A stretch of DNA of 64,000 bases from Streptomyces flavofungini (lineage in GTDB: Bacteria; Actinomycetota; Actinomycetes; Streptomycetales; Streptomycetaceae): the NCBI RefSeq assembly GCF_014650815.1, contig NZ_BMVR01000002.1, positions 558,001 through 622,000 of the forward strand. Reading direction: 5' to 3'. Below are positions 52,283 through 61,487 of this stretch, piece by piece. A program made the position numbers and the translations under genes. Every line of letters begins with the position of its first letter. Position 1 is the first letter of the stretch. The notes below the pieces were generated by a model. The model did no database searches, was not told the origin of the DNA, and saw nothing but the letters and a program-made list of their open reading frames with translations.

Positions 52283-52308
52283 TGTGTGCGTGGGCGTACG
52301 GCGGCGCG

Positions 52309-53637
52309 TCAGAAGAAGCTGCCCCAGTCCTGGTCCGTGATCTGCTTGACGCACAGGATCAGGAACAGCAGTCCCGCGATGGCCAGCATGCCGTTGCTCA
52401 GCCAGCCGTTGCGCCACTCGGCGGGCGTGCGCGAGGAGTTGAGCAGCCAGATCAGGGTCAGGGCGAGGAACGGCATGAAGGCCGCGCCGAGCACTCCGTA
52501 GAGGATGATCAGGCGGAACGGCTGGCCCTCGAAGAGCAGGATCATCGGCGGGAACGTGAGCCACAGCAGGTACGCGCGGAACGGCACCGACTTCTCGCGG
52601 GCGCCGGACGCCACCTCCGCGCCGGTCAGGGCCGTGCTGCCGGCACCCGAGCTCGACTTCCGGTAGCGCTCGACGAAGTCCGCGAACATCAGGCTCACGC
52701 CGTGCCAGACGCCGATGAGGGAGGTGAAGGACGTGGCGAGGAAGCCGATCAGGAACAGTTTGGCGGTGGCGTTCCCGTACTCCTTCTCCAGGATGTCGGA
52801 GAGCTGGACGAGCCCCTTGTCGCCGCCGGCGATCGCGACGTTCGCGGAGTGCAGCATCTCGGCGCCGACGAAGAGCATCGCGACGACGAAGATCCCGGTG
52901 GTGATGTACGCGACGCGGTTGTCGAGGCGCATCACCTTCATCCAGCCCGTGTTCGTCCAGCCCTTGGCGTTGACCCAGTAGCCGTACGCGGCGAGCGTGA
53001 TGGTGCCGCCGACGCCGCCGATCAGGCCGAGGGTGTTGAGGATCGAGTCCTTCTCGTCCGGCAGGACGGGCAGCAGGCCCGCGAAGGCGTCGCCGAGGTT
53101 GGGGGTGACGCGGATCGCCAGGTAGACGGTGACCACGAACATGACGCCGACGAGGACCGTCATGACCTTCTCGAAGACCGCGTACTTGTTGAACCAGACG
53201 AAGACCAGGCCGACGACGCCGGTCAGGATCGACCACCACTTCAGGTCCATGACGTCCGGGAACAGCGCCTGCAGCGGCAGCCCCGACGACGACATCGCCG
53301 CCGCGCCGTACACGAAACCCCAGATCACGACGTAGACCACGAAGAACCACGTCGTCCAGCGGCCGAGGCTCGACCAGCCGTCGAAGAGGGTGCGGCCGGT
53401 GGAGAGGTGCCAGCGGCCGGCCGCCTCGGCCAGGGAGATCTTCACGACGCAGCCGATGACGGCGGCCCACAGCAGTGTGTAGCCGAAGTTGCTGCCCGCG
53501 ATGAGCGTGGCGACGAGGTCGCCCGCCCCGACGCCGGTCGCGGCCACGACGATGCCGGGGCCGATGTACTTCCAACTGGACTTGCGGGGCACCGCGACGT
53601 CCCCTGCTGCGCTGGGTCCACCCTTGGTTTCGGCCAT
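52309..53637 (-). CDS. Atypical NRAMP-family transporter lacking DPGN
   Basis: The 442-residue membrane protein has 11-12 helices with the NRAMP fold: GPGIVVAATGVGAGD in helix 1, a long hydrophobic core and a LFEGQPFRLIILYGVLG block. The helix-1 metal site DPGN is replaced by GAGD, and the helix-6 MPH motif is absent (AAYGYW instead). Mn2+ or Fe2+ transport by the usual mechanism is therefore doubtful; another divalent ion or a different solute is possible. The ATG at 53637 has only a weak ribosome binding site, so a short upstream extension cannot be excluded. Confidence 0.82.
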   Translation of the reverse strand: MAETKGGPSAAGDVAVPRKSSWKYIGPGIVVAATGVGAGDLVATLIAGSNFGYTLLWAAVIGCVVKISLAEAAGRWHLSTGRTLFDGWSSLGRWTTWFFVVYVVIWGFVYGAAAMSSSGLPLQALFPDVMDLKWWSILTGVVGLVFVWFNKYAVFEKVMTVLVGVMFVVTVYLAIRVTPNLGDAFAGLLPVLPDEKDSILNTLGLIGGVGGTITLAAYGYWVNAKGWTNTGWMKVMRLDNRVAYITTGIFVVAMLFVGAEMLHSANVAIAGGDKGLVQLSDILEKEYGNATAKLFLIGFLATSFTSLIGVWHGVSLMFADFVERYRKSSSGAGSTALTGAEVASGAREKSVPFRAYLLWLTFPPMILLFEGQPFRLIILYGVLGAAFMPFLALTLIWLLNSSRTPAEWRNGWLSNGMLAIAGLLFLILCVKQITDQDWGSFF

Positions 53638-53851
53638 GCGATCAAGAAAGCGCAAAGACTCCTGGTGCACAAGGGGTGCGCAGGGACGGCTCAAAGGAGC
53701 CATTGACCGGAGCATGCCATGCCGCGACCATGGGCCCGCACGGCCGTACCACCGGGCGTACGCGCCGCACTCGGCGTACGCCGCACACCCCCGCTCCTCC
53801 TTGTAAGCCGCACGCCGCACGGCACCACCCCCCACCCCCACAGGAGCATTC

Positions 53852-55198
53852 ATGCGACTTCGCATACGCGGAAAGAGATCAGCGGCCCTCGCGGCCATGC
53901 TGGCCCTCGCGGTCGCGGCGCCCCTCAGCGCCAACGCCTCCGACTCCTCGTCCCCTTCGGCCAAGAAGGCGGCCGCCGCCACCGCGGCCGACGAGGACGT
54001 CCGCCAGTACTCCATCCCGGGTCCCTCGACCCCCGCCGCGCGCACGGCGGTCGCCGCCACCGGCGTGTCCATCGACGAGGCCGACGACCACGCGGTCGTC
54101 GTCACCGCGGACGCCGCCCAGGCCAAGAAGCTGCGCGCCCTCGGGTACAAGCTCAAGGTGCTGCCCGCGCCGCCCGCCCGCACCGACGGCAAGCGCGCCG
54201 AGGTACGGGACTTCCCGCCCGCCGACTCCCGCTACCACAACTACGCCGAGATGAACGCGGAGATCGACCAGCGGCTCCAGCAGTACCCGAACCTGATGAG
54301 CAAGCGCGTCATCGGCAAGACGCACCAGGGCCGCGACATCGTCGCCATCAAGATCAGCGACAACGTCGGCACGGACGAGGCCGAGCCCGAGGTCCTCTTC
54401 ACCCACCACCAGCACGCCCGTGAGCACCTGACGGTGGAGATGGCCCTCTACCTGATGCGCGAACTGGGCGCGGGCTACTCCACCGACGCCCGCGTCAAGA
54501 AGGTCGTCGACTCCCGCGAGATCTGGATCGTGCCGGACCTCAACCCCGACGGCGGCGAGTACGACATCGCCAGCGGCTCCTACCGCAGCTGGCGCAAGAA
54601 CCGCCAGCCCAACGCCGGTTCGTCGAACGTCGGCACCGACATGAACCGCAACTGGAACTTCAAGTGGGGCTGCTGCGGCGGTTCCTCCGGCTCCACCGGC
54701 TCCGAGACCTACCGCGGCCCGCGCGCCGAGTCGGCCCCCGAGGTCAAGGTCGTCGCGGACTTCGTACGCAGCCGGGTCGTCGGCGGCAAGCAGCAGATCA
54801 AGGCCGGCATCGACTTCCACACGTACAGCGAACTGATCCTGTGGCCCTACGGCTACACCACCGCCGACACGGCCCCCGGCCTCACCCAGGACGACCGCGA
54901 CGCCCACGCCGCCGTCGGCCGCAAGATGGCCGCGAGCAACGGCTACACCCCCGAACAGGCCAGCGACCTCTACATCACCGACGGCTCCATCGACGACTGG
55001 CTGTGGGGCAACCAGAAGATCTTCAGCTACACCTTCGAGATGTACCCGCGCTCCGGCGGTGGCGGCTTCTATCCGCCCGACGAGGTCATCGAACGGGAGA
55101 CGTCCCGGAACCGGGACGCGGTGCTGCAGCTTCTGGAGAACTCGGACTGCATGTATCGGTCTATTGGGAAGGAGCAGCAGTACTGCTCCGGTAGTTGA
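53852..55198 (+). CDS. Secreted zinc carboxypeptidase (M14 family)
   Basis: The 448-residue protein has a signal peptide ([21 protein letters not shown]), a propeptide-like region (about 30-120) and an M14 catalytic domain. Zinc ligands are in [10 protein letters not shown] (HxxE) and the histidine of [10 protein letters not shown]. The substrate-binding [13 protein letters not shown] includes a Cys pair, and the catalytic glutamate is in [10 protein letters not shown]. It trims C-terminal residues from extracellular peptides and resembles other Streptomyces carboxypeptidase T-like enzymes. The ATG follows AGGAGC. A 20-bp stem terminator follows. Confidence 0.92.
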   Translation: MRLRIRGKRSAALAAMLALAVAAPLSANASDSSSPSAKKAAAATAADEDVRQYSIPGPSTPAARTAVAATGVSIDEADDHAVVVTADAAQAKKLRALGYKLKVLPAPPARTDGKRAEVRDFPPADSRYHNYAEMNAEIDQRLQQYPNLMSKRVIGKTHQGRDIVAIKISDNVGTDEAEPEVLFTHHQHAREHLTVEMALYLMRELGAGYSTDARVKKVVDSREIWIVPDLNPDGGEYDIASGSYRSWRKNRQPNAGSSNVGTDMNRNWNFKWGCCGGSSGSTGSETYRGPRAESAPEVKVVADFVRSRVVGGKQQIKAGIDFHTYSELILWPYGYTTADTAPGLTQDDRDAHAAVGRKMAASNGYTPEQASDLYITDGSIDDWLWGNQKIFSYTFEMYPRSGGGGFYPPDEVIERETSRNRDAVLQLLENSDCMYRSIGKEQQYCSGS

Positions 55199-55208
55199 CG
55201 CTGGTTTC

Positions 55209-55258
55209 GGGGCGCGGAGTGGGGTTGGCCTGGTTCGACCAACCCCACTCCGCGCCCC
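55209..55258. terminator. 20-bp stem terminator
   Basis: GGGGCGCGGAGTGGGGTTGG and its exact complement flank a 10-nt loop. It lies between the convergent carboxypeptidase and membrane-anchored hypothetical genes. Confidence 0.85.
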
Positions 55259-55264
55259 TTGCCG

Positions 55265-55927
55265 TCAGTCCCCTTTTGGCGCACCAAGCGTGGGCGGGCC
55301 GCTGGGGAGGGTTGCGCCCTCGTCGCACTGATACACCTTCTTGCGAGCTAGGCGCATCACGTCAGCAGCCAGTTCGGCAAATGCCTTGGCGTCCGATTCA
55401 TTCGACGCAAAATCACCCTCGTCTCTGACAGTCACCTCGATAACTCCAGCCATATCGCGATCTCGGCAGTTCAATAGGAGTACCGCGTCATGCTCCCTTG
55501 CGTACCCATAGGACTGCCCAAGCGATACTGGCACGCTACCTTGGATACTAGACCCCTTCTCAACTTTCCGCCTCGCTTCATCTGCAGACCAGACGCCGAG
55601 GGATTTCGCATTGAAGACACGGTTGTACTCAACCGACACCCACCGACCTCCACCACTGAAATTGCAGCTCGGAGATGGCTCCTCAGGACGATGAGGGGCA
55701 CCAAACCCGGCATCCCCATTAATGTACTCGTAATATCTCTTGCCATTCTTCGGCAAGAGCTGGGAAACCGAGTCCGCGGGCAACGATTTCGTGCACACTC
55801 GAGCAGGCACCGACACGGCAGGTGCATCCGATGGCCACAGTTGCCATACGGCTACACCGGCAGAGATGGCGACTACCGCAGACACGGCCCCCCACAGTTT
55901 GGGCTTTCGATTCAAACCGATGAACAT
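55265..55927 (-). CDS. Membrane-anchored hypothetical protein, last gene of T7SS cluster 2
   Basis: The 220-residue protein has an N-terminal membrane helix (LWGAVSAVVAISAGVAVWQLW) and an extracytoplasmic domain with three cysteines. No domain is recognised. GAGGAAA before the ATG lies in the tail of the preceding gene, 5 nt away, so the two are co-translated. The gene is clearly less GC-rich than average. Its position right behind a protein with a similarly AT-rich C-terminus resembles an effector/immunity pair, but nothing in the sequence proves that. Confidence 0.65.
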   Translation of the reverse strand: MFIGLNRKPKLWGAVSAVVAISAGVAVWQLWPSDAPAVSVPARVCTKSLPADSVSQLLPKNGKRYYEYINGDAGFGAPHRPEEPSPSCNFSGGGRWVSVEYNRVFNAKSLGVWSADEARRKVEKGSSIQGSVPVSLGQSYGYAREHDAVLLLNCRDRDMAGVIEVTVRDEGDFASNESDAKAFAELAADVMRLARKKVYQCDEGATLPSGPPTLGAPKGD

Positions 55928-55932
55928 TTTCC

Positions 55933-58113
55933 TCAGCCACCCCCGCCTTCACCCTGAATCTCAACCTTATAGTGAAGCCGGGTGTCCTGTTCCGCGGCAT
56001 CTGCCAGCAAAACAGCCTTACGATCTCGGTAGCCCTGCTCCAGGGCCGCGCGGTAAGTCGCCTGATAGACCGCCCGCCCAGTACCCTCCAACTGATCGTT
56101 CAGGAATTGTCTTCTTTCTTTACCTGCCACATCACTTGAATCTCGAGTATATTTCTCAACAACAGACTCGCGAGCGTCCTCGGCGATCCAACTGATAGCG
56201 TCACCGACAACCGGGAACTTGTTAGCCCCGAGATCAATGACGCGTCCAGCCCACTTGTCAGCGGTGCGAATGCCCTCGTTGAACTCCGCATCCTGTGCGA
56301 TTCTGTCGTCGTAAACGGCTTGCGTGCGCGCTTCTGCCATGACTCCCGCAATCTGGCCTCCTGGAGACACCAGGTTCTTCACGTCCGTCGCGATCATGCC
56401 GTCGGACATTCCCGCGCGGTCCCGAAGGGTTTCGTTGACGAGGTCCGTGGTGACGGATTGCTGGGCGTTGAGGATGGCGCCGTAGGCGTCGGGGTCCTTC
56501 CCGACCGCCCCCAGGAAGTCCCGCAGCGTGGAGCCCCCCAGCGAGCCAAGGTTCGCGTTGCTTCCATTGGTCGCGATCTCCCGCTCCCCGTTCATCCCGT
56601 CCTGGAAGTCCCGCATGTACTCCGCCGTGATGTTCCCCATGCTGCCCCGCAGCTTCGAATCCTCGAGGATTTCTGGGTTGTTGCCGTAGTAGTCCACGAG
56701 GCGGTTGACGAAGGACGCGCTGGCGGCCGAGTGCGGCTTCGGTGGTGCGTCGGCGTCGTAGGGGGTCTGGATGGCGGCGGATTCCAGGGCGTGGCCGAGG
56801 CTGGTCTCGTACTGGTCGCGGGGGCCGTCGCCGATGCCCAGCGGTTTCATGGCGTCGTACAGACTGTTGCGGGAGCCGTCCCCGTGGCCGACGAGGTAGT
56901 CCCAGTTGTTCTTGGCGTCGGGGCCGCTGTGGAGGAACTGGAGGGACGCCTCCGGGTTGTGGCCGAGGGATTCCATGAAACCGGAGACGGCGTCGCTGGG
57001 GGCGTCGCCAGGGAGGTAGTTGAACTGGTTCCCGGAAGTCCGGGCCTCGAAGAGGGGGAGCCCCTTCTCGTGCTCCAGGAGTTTGCCGCCGTAGTCCTGA
57101 AGGAACTTGGTGTCGAACTTCCCCTTCTGCATCAGGCTCGACATGACGTCGAAGCCGTACGGCGGGGTGCCCCCACCCATTCCCGGGACGGCGGGCAGCC
57201 GCTGGCCCCCGGCCTCGATCATGTCCTTCTTCCACGCGTCCATCGCCGGGCTCTCGACCTTGGTGGCCCCGGCGAGCGTGAGGCTCAGGTTCTCCTGGAC
57301 ACCGCCGAGGATCTCGGCACGTTCGGGCCCCACCACGCCCATCGTCCCGGCGGGGACGGCGAGGTCGCGCCAGAAGCGGAGGGTGCCCTCGGCGCCGAGC
57401 TCGGTGGCGAAGCGTTCACCGAAGGCGGGGGTGTCCCGGTAGCGGGCGAGGTCGTCGTTGAAGCGTTTGAGCTTCTCGTCGCTCCACCCGGCGGCGTCGC
57501 CCTTGGCGACCTCCTTGGCCCAGCGGTCCGCGTCCGCCCGGCCCTGGAGGTCCTTCGCGTGGGCGAGGCCGTTCACATGGACGTCGGAGAAGTCGTGCTT
57601 GCCGCGTGCCAGCGCGCGTAGGGCCCGTTCGGCGATGCGGTCCGTCTCGTCCGCCTCGCGCAGGACGCGGGTCGCGTCCACCATGACCGCGACCAGATCC
57701 GCCTGCGTGGGCACGCCGTCCTCGGCGGCGTCCCGCGGGGAGCGAGCCTCCGCCCCGCCCGCGGGGGTGATGCGGATGTTGCGCTTCGCGGCGCCGTCCG
57801 CCACCCGCTCCATCTCGTCCTTGTGCTGGGCGAACGCCTTGAGCGCACCCTGAAGGACCGCGAGGACGCTCCGCGCCGAGGTGACGGCGTCGTCGAACTC
57901 GGACGCCGTCTTGACCACGAAGCCCTTGCCCACCGTGGCGTTGACGCCCTTCCAACTGGCCAGTTCCGCCTTGCGCTTGAGCAGGGCCGCGCTGTCGGCG
58001 CCGCCCCCGCCGGTGGCCAGCTCGCTCAGACGCCGCGCCATCACCTCCCAGTCGTCCACGGCGGACCCCAGTCTGCCCAGCCTGAGCCCAAGGAGGTCCT
58101 GAACGGTCAGCAT
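55933..58113 (-). CDS. Large T7SS-cluster protein, DUF6571-like
   Basis: The 726-residue, mostly helical protein starts MLTVQDLLGLRLGRLGSAVDDW. The first 120 residues resemble an Esx/LXG-like coiled region (SARSVLAVLQGALKAFAQHKDEM). The central part (about 400-600) has HSAASASFVNRLVDYYGNN, GNITAEYMRDFQ and GGSTLRDFLGAVGKDPDAYG, features I recall from DUF6571 proteins. The last 150 residues are coded by more AT-rich DNA. No signal peptide is seen. It is probably a T7SS substrate or substrate-like surface protein; its activity is unknown. Confidence 0.7.
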   Translation of the reverse strand: MLTVQDLLGLRLGRLGSAVDDWEVMARRLSELATGGGGADSAALLKRKAELASWKGVNATVGKGFVVKTASEFDDAVTSARSVLAVLQGALKAFAQHKDEMERVADGAAKRNIRITPAGGAEARSPRDAAEDGVPTQADLVAVMVDATRVLREADETDRIAERALRALARGKHDFSDVHVNGLAHAKDLQGRADADRWAKEVAKGDAAGWSDEKLKRFNDDLARYRDTPAFGERFATELGAEGTLRFWRDLAVPAGTMGVVGPERAEILGGVQENLSLTLAGATKVESPAMDAWKKDMIEAGGQRLPAVPGMGGGTPPYGFDVMSSLMQKGKFDTKFLQDYGGKLLEHEKGLPLFEARTSGNQFNYLPGDAPSDAVSGFMESLGHNPEASLQFLHSGPDAKNNWDYLVGHGDGSRNSLYDAMKPLGIGDGPRDQYETSLGHALESAAIQTPYDADAPPKPHSAASASFVNRLVDYYGNNPEILEDSKLRGSMGNITAEYMRDFQDGMNGEREIATNGSNANLGSLGGSTLRDFLGAVGKDPDAYGAILNAQQSVTTDLVNETLRDRAGMSDGMIATDVKNLVSPGGQIAGVMAEARTQAVYDDRIAQDAEFNEGIRTADKWAGRVIDLGANKFPVVGDAISWIAEDARESVVEKYTRDSSDVAGKERRQFLNDQLEGTGRAVYQATYRAALEQGYRDRKAVLLADAAEQDTRLHYKVEIQGEGGGG

Positions 58114-58144
58114 GCTCGCGCCCTCGTCTCCGTCCCCGGCTCCG

Positions 58145-58570
58145 TCACTTCATGTACTTGTCGATGGCCGACGCGGAAACGGACGTGGCGACCTTGTCGT
58201 CGTCCTTCTTGTGCTGTGCGCGGGTGAAGTCGAGGTGGTTGGAGATGTGGCCGCACGCGTCCACGAGGGTCCTCGACTTGGAGTTCCAGGCGTCGTGCAG
58301 CTCGGTGAGGGCGGCGCCGATGTCGAGCCCCTCGTTGGACAGTTCGACGGCTGCGCCGAAGGTCGCCTCGCGGGCGTGGTCGGAGTCCTTGCGGAGGCGG
58401 TCGCGGAGCCGGTAGGCGATGCCGCCGAGCTGGCCCAGCTCGGCGTCGTGGACGACGAGGTCTCCGTCTGCGCCCGGGCCGGTGGAGGGGTCCACCTGGT
58501 TCAGGCGGGTACGCGCGGCCGCCTTCTGGGCGGCTTCGGCCTTCAGCTGCTCCCACTCTTCCCACGCCAT
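58145..58570 (-). CDS. Small helical T7SS-associated protein
   Basis: The 141-residue helical protein starts MAWEEWEQLKAEAAQKAAA. A helical hairpin from about 45 to 115 (LRDRLRKDSDHAREATFGAAVELS, ALTELHDAWNSKSRTLVDACGHI) carries a tryptophan in HDAWNSK, as in the second helix of Esx-like proteins. It lies 1 nt from the mycosin stop and 31 nt before the large DUF6571-like gene. It is probably the secretion partner or chaperone of the latter; no named family was recognised. Confidence 0.65.
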   Translation of the reverse strand: MAWEEWEQLKAEAAQKAAARTRLNQVDPSTGPGADGDLVVHDAELGQLGGIAYRLRDRLRKDSDHAREATFGAAVELSNEGLDIGAALTELHDAWNSKSRTLVDACGHISNHLDFTRAQHKKDDDKVATSVSASAIDKYMK

Positions 58571-58571
58571 G

Positions 58572-59825
58572 TCATGGCCTCCCCGTGACGTGCACGTCTG
58601 CCGCGGCCCGCCGCTTGCGGGCCGCCAGGGCGGCGACCGCCCCACCGATCAACGCCGCCGCCCCGACTCCCGTCACGATCCAGGTTGTTGCGCCCGCGCC
58701 GCCGCCCCCGCCCTCGGTGGCCTCCGGGGCTGCCGCCGGGGTCTCTTCAGCGTCCGGCGCCGCTGCCTTGGAGCGCGAAGGAGCGGGCGTGGACTGCTTC
58801 AGGTCCGGCAGCGGGTACTCGTCCGCCGGACCTGGATCGCCGGGGTTCCGCAGGGCGACCCGGGGGCGGACGATGCCGTAGCCGATGGAGTCGTTGCGCT
58901 TGGCGCCGTCCGTGGGGGCGCCGATGGTGTTGAGCATGACGCGGAGGACCTGGTTGTTGGTCCAGTCGGGGTGCTTGGACCAGATCAACGCGGCGCTGGC
59001 GGAGGCGAGGGCGGTAGCGCTGCTGGTGCCGTGGCTGTTGCAGACGCCCTTGCCCGACGCACAGGTTGTGTAGATCTCATCGCCGGGTGCGGCCATGTCC
59101 ACCTGCCTGCCGTATTGGGACTCCTTCGTCTTACGGAGGTTCTTGCCGACTGCTCCCACTCCGACCACGCCTGGTGTGCCCGCCGGATAGCGAAGCTCCG
59201 AGATCCCCTCGTTGCCGACTCCCGCAAAAACGAGCGAGCCCTTGTCCAGGGCGTACCGCACAGCCGCTGTGAGCTGTGGGGATCCCTTGGTCATCCCCAT
59301 CGAGATGCTGATGACCTTCGCCCCGTGATCGGCCGCGTAGCGGATGCCCTGGCTGAAAGCCCTGTTGCCCTCGCCGAGGTGCTGATTGGAATCCAGCCCG
59401 TACTCCGGGATCCGGATAGGCAGAAGCTTGGCTCCCGGCGCGAGGCCGAAGGTGCCGGTTCCACCGCCTCCCTTGCCTGTTCCCGCGATCAGGAGTGCCA
59501 TGTTGGTTCCGTGACCTTGTGGGTCGGTGTGTTCGTCACCCGCCCTCGTGAGCGCCAGGTCCTTGCCCGGTAGCACTCGGCCCCGCAGATCCGACAGGTC
59601 GGGGTTGACGCCCGTGTCGATGACAGCGACGGTGACGCCCTTGCCCGTACTGCTCCGCCAGACCTTCTCGGCCTGCATGGCGCTGAGGTGCCACTGCTTC
59701 TCACGCACGGACTCCGCGTGAGCGGGCGCGGCCGCGACACCCGCCAGCAGGATGCCCACAGCACCCGAGACGACGCTCCGCCACCGTCCGTTGTGCAGCG
59801 TACTGGCAGCCATCTGCTCTCTCAT
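58572..59825 (-). CDS. mycP: Mycosin-type subtilisin (T7SS serine protease)
   Basis: The 417-residue membrane-anchored S8 protease has a signal peptide (residues 1-38, ending APAHAES). Catalytic Asp is in VAVIDTGVNPD, His in QGHGTNMALL, and Ser in NSHGTSSATA, with the oxyanion Asn in AGVGNEG. TTCASGKGVC holds the mycosin disulfide pair. A Pro/Ala linker leads to a C-terminal membrane helix (ATTWIVTGVGAAALIGGAVAAL). Mycosins stabilise the T7SS membrane complex and cleave some substrates. It lies 19 kb from the eccC/eccD operon, in its own T7SS-associated cluster. Confidence 0.9.
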   Translation of the reverse strand: MREQMAASTLHNGRWRSVVSGAVGILLAGVAAAPAHAESVREKQWHLSAMQAEKVWRSSTGKGVTVAVIDTGVNPDLSDLRGRVLPGKDLALTRAGDEHTDPQGHGTNMALLIAGTGKGGGGTGTFGLAPGAKLLPIRIPEYGLDSNQHLGEGNRAFSQGIRYAADHGAKVISISMGMTKGSPQLTAAVRYALDKGSLVFAGVGNEGISELRYPAGTPGVVGVGAVGKNLRKTKESQYGRQVDMAAPGDEIYTTCASGKGVCNSHGTSSATALASASAALIWSKHPDWTNNQVLRVMLNTIGAPTDGAKRNDSIGYGIVRPRVALRNPGDPGPADEYPLPDLKQSTPAPSRSKAAAPDAEETPAAAPEATEGGGGGAGATTWIVTGVGAAALIGGAVAALAARKRRAAADVHVTGRP

Positions 59826-59887
59826 GACCTCATGGTTTCTGGGTGGGGGATCAGTGGGTGGGGGACTGGCCGAAGGGTCACTGGAGT

Positions 59888-61462
59888 TCAGTCAATGACA
59901 GGCGGGACTACCCGGCGACCGTCGGGACGCCAGGTCTCCGGGTCCTCCGTGAGGTAGTCCGGCCTTCCGTCCCGCTCCTCGTCTCGTCGTGAACGTGCGG
60001 GCTGAGCGGTGCTCGGCGGCATGGCGCCACGCGTCGGCCCTTGGCGTCGGGGCTGCCCTCCTACGACGCCGTTGGTAGCACCTATGGGCCGCTGCCCCGC
60101 TGCCGTCCCTCGCCCAGCGCCCGACCCGCCCGGGCCCGTCCCGACAGGAGTCCCACCGGCGACCGCCCCTCGGGGCAACCCTCCGGTCGGCCCGCTAGGG
60201 GCTGACGGCGTGGGACGGCCGCCGATGATGCCGGAGCCTCCCGGCACACGTCCAGCAGGTGGGCTCGCGGGTGGAACCCTGGGGGTGCCTCCGACCACTG
60301 GCTGTGCCGGGCTCGTCGGGCGCGGGGGCGGCAGGGCCGGTCCCCCGCTGGGCGTTCGCCCAGGAGCCGGTCCCACCGGTCCACCTCCGGTCGGGCGTCC
60401 AAGGGACGGCCCTACCGGTCCGACACCCGTTGGACGTCCGGGAGGAGGCCCCACCGGCCCGTCACGGGGCGGCAGGAGTGAACGACCACCGGGCCCCACG
60501 GGACCTGGGCCCGGTCGCTTCACGGCATTCATGGGCGGACTCAGCCGCCGTCCCGAAGGTGGCGGAAACAGGCCTATGGGTTGTGTCATTCCATCGGGTC
60601 TGACCGGGGTCGACGGAACCCCTGGAGGGGAAGACGAAGGTGCAGACGGGACGTCAGGGAGCGTTTGCGTACTGTCGACTTGGACGCCCACCGCATCCGG
60701 GACAGGGGGCACGGGGCGGGGGCCCATGCCCGTTGGAGTGTCAGGGCTGCCTCCTGCCCCGCCGGGCCCGGAGGCAGCGACTGGTGGCCGTACCGATTCA
60801 CCGAGGGGAGCCGAACCCGCTGGCACTCCCCCAAGCCCTCCAGCAGTTGGCACGGTCCCGCCATCGTCACCAGGGGACACCGCATTGATGCGCCATGACG
60901 GCCCCGGTCTCATATCCACCGGTACCCGAGGAAACCGCGGCCTCTCCAACCCCTCCAACTGCTCCGCAGACAACTGATACGCCTGCCCCAGCTTCCGCAT
61001 CTCCGCCGCCGCCTCCTGGCGGACCTTCTCCTTGCCCGCCGCGATCCGCTCCAGCTCGTCCGCCGACTTCGAGCCGACCGCCCGCGCGTCCGGGTCGTTG
61101 GGGTTGGCCTGGGCGGCCTTCAAGTTGGCCTGGGCGTCGCCCTTGTCGCGCGGGATCGACGCCTGGGCCGTGGCGATCGCCTCGGACGCCCGGGCGAGCC
61201 ACTTCGCGGACTCCTCGCTGAAGTCGCCCAGACGGAGCGTGGAGTTGGCCAGGTCGCCGCTCCACGTACGGAACGCCGTCGCACCCTCGCCCTTCCACCG
61301 CACCCACTGCGGCCGCACCTTCAGCTCATCCGCGATCTTCCGGATCTCCGTGGCCGCGGCGACGAGCCGGTCGGCGGCCGCCTGGACGTGGCCGCTGTTC
61401 GCCTGGTCCAGCCAGGCCAGCATCTGCTCGTGGCTCATGGACTCGAACGAGGTGCCGCCCAT
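59888..61462 (-). CDS. PPE-like WXG protein with Pro/Gly-rich C-terminus
   Basis: The 524-residue protein begins MGGTSFESMSHEQMLAWLDQ. The first 190 residues form a helical WXG100/PPE-like domain with a canonical VRWKGEGATAFRTWSGDLANST turn region. A charged coiled segment follows (ADELERIAAGKEKVRQEAAAEMRKL). From about 210 to the end it is extremely Pro/Gly/Arg-rich (GRPTGVGPVGPSLGRPTGG), ending in DYLTEDPETWRPDGRRVVPPVID, which is conserved in Streptomyces relatives. It is probably exported by T7SS and exposed on the surface or in the wall. The start lies within a 17-bp tandem duplication; ATG 61438 is an alternative. Confidence 0.8.
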   Translation of the reverse strand: MGGTSFESMSHEQMLAWLDQANSGHVQAAADRLVAAATEIRKIADELKVRPQWVRWKGEGATAFRTWSGDLANSTLRLGDFSEESAKWLARASEAIATAQASIPRDKGDAQANLKAAQANPNDPDARAVGSKSADELERIAAGKEKVRQEAAAEMRKLGQAYQLSAEQLEGLERPRFPRVPVDMRPGPSWRINAVSPGDDGGTVPTAGGLGGVPAGSAPLGESVRPPVAASGPGGAGGSPDTPTGMGPRPVPPVPDAVGVQVDSTQTLPDVPSAPSSSPPGVPSTPVRPDGMTQPIGLFPPPSGRRLSPPMNAVKRPGPGPVGPGGRSLLPPRDGPVGPPPGRPTGVGPVGPSLGRPTGGGPVGPAPGRTPSGGPALPPPRPTSPAQPVVGGTPRVPPASPPAGRVPGGSGIIGGRPTPSAPSGPTGGLPRGAVAGGTPVGTGPGGSGAGRGTAAGQRPIGATNGVVGGQPRRQGPTRGAMPPSTAQPARSRRDEERDGRPDYLTEDPETWRPDGRRVVPPVID

Positions 61463-61487
61463 CAGATCGTGCCGCCCATCAGATCGT
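61454..61487. repeat. 17-bp tandem duplication across a stop/start junction
   Basis: GCCGCCCATCAGATCGT occurs twice head to tail. One copy covers the PPE-like start codon and the other the stop of the preceding gene, so a duplication created the present spacing between the two genes. Confidence 0.9.
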
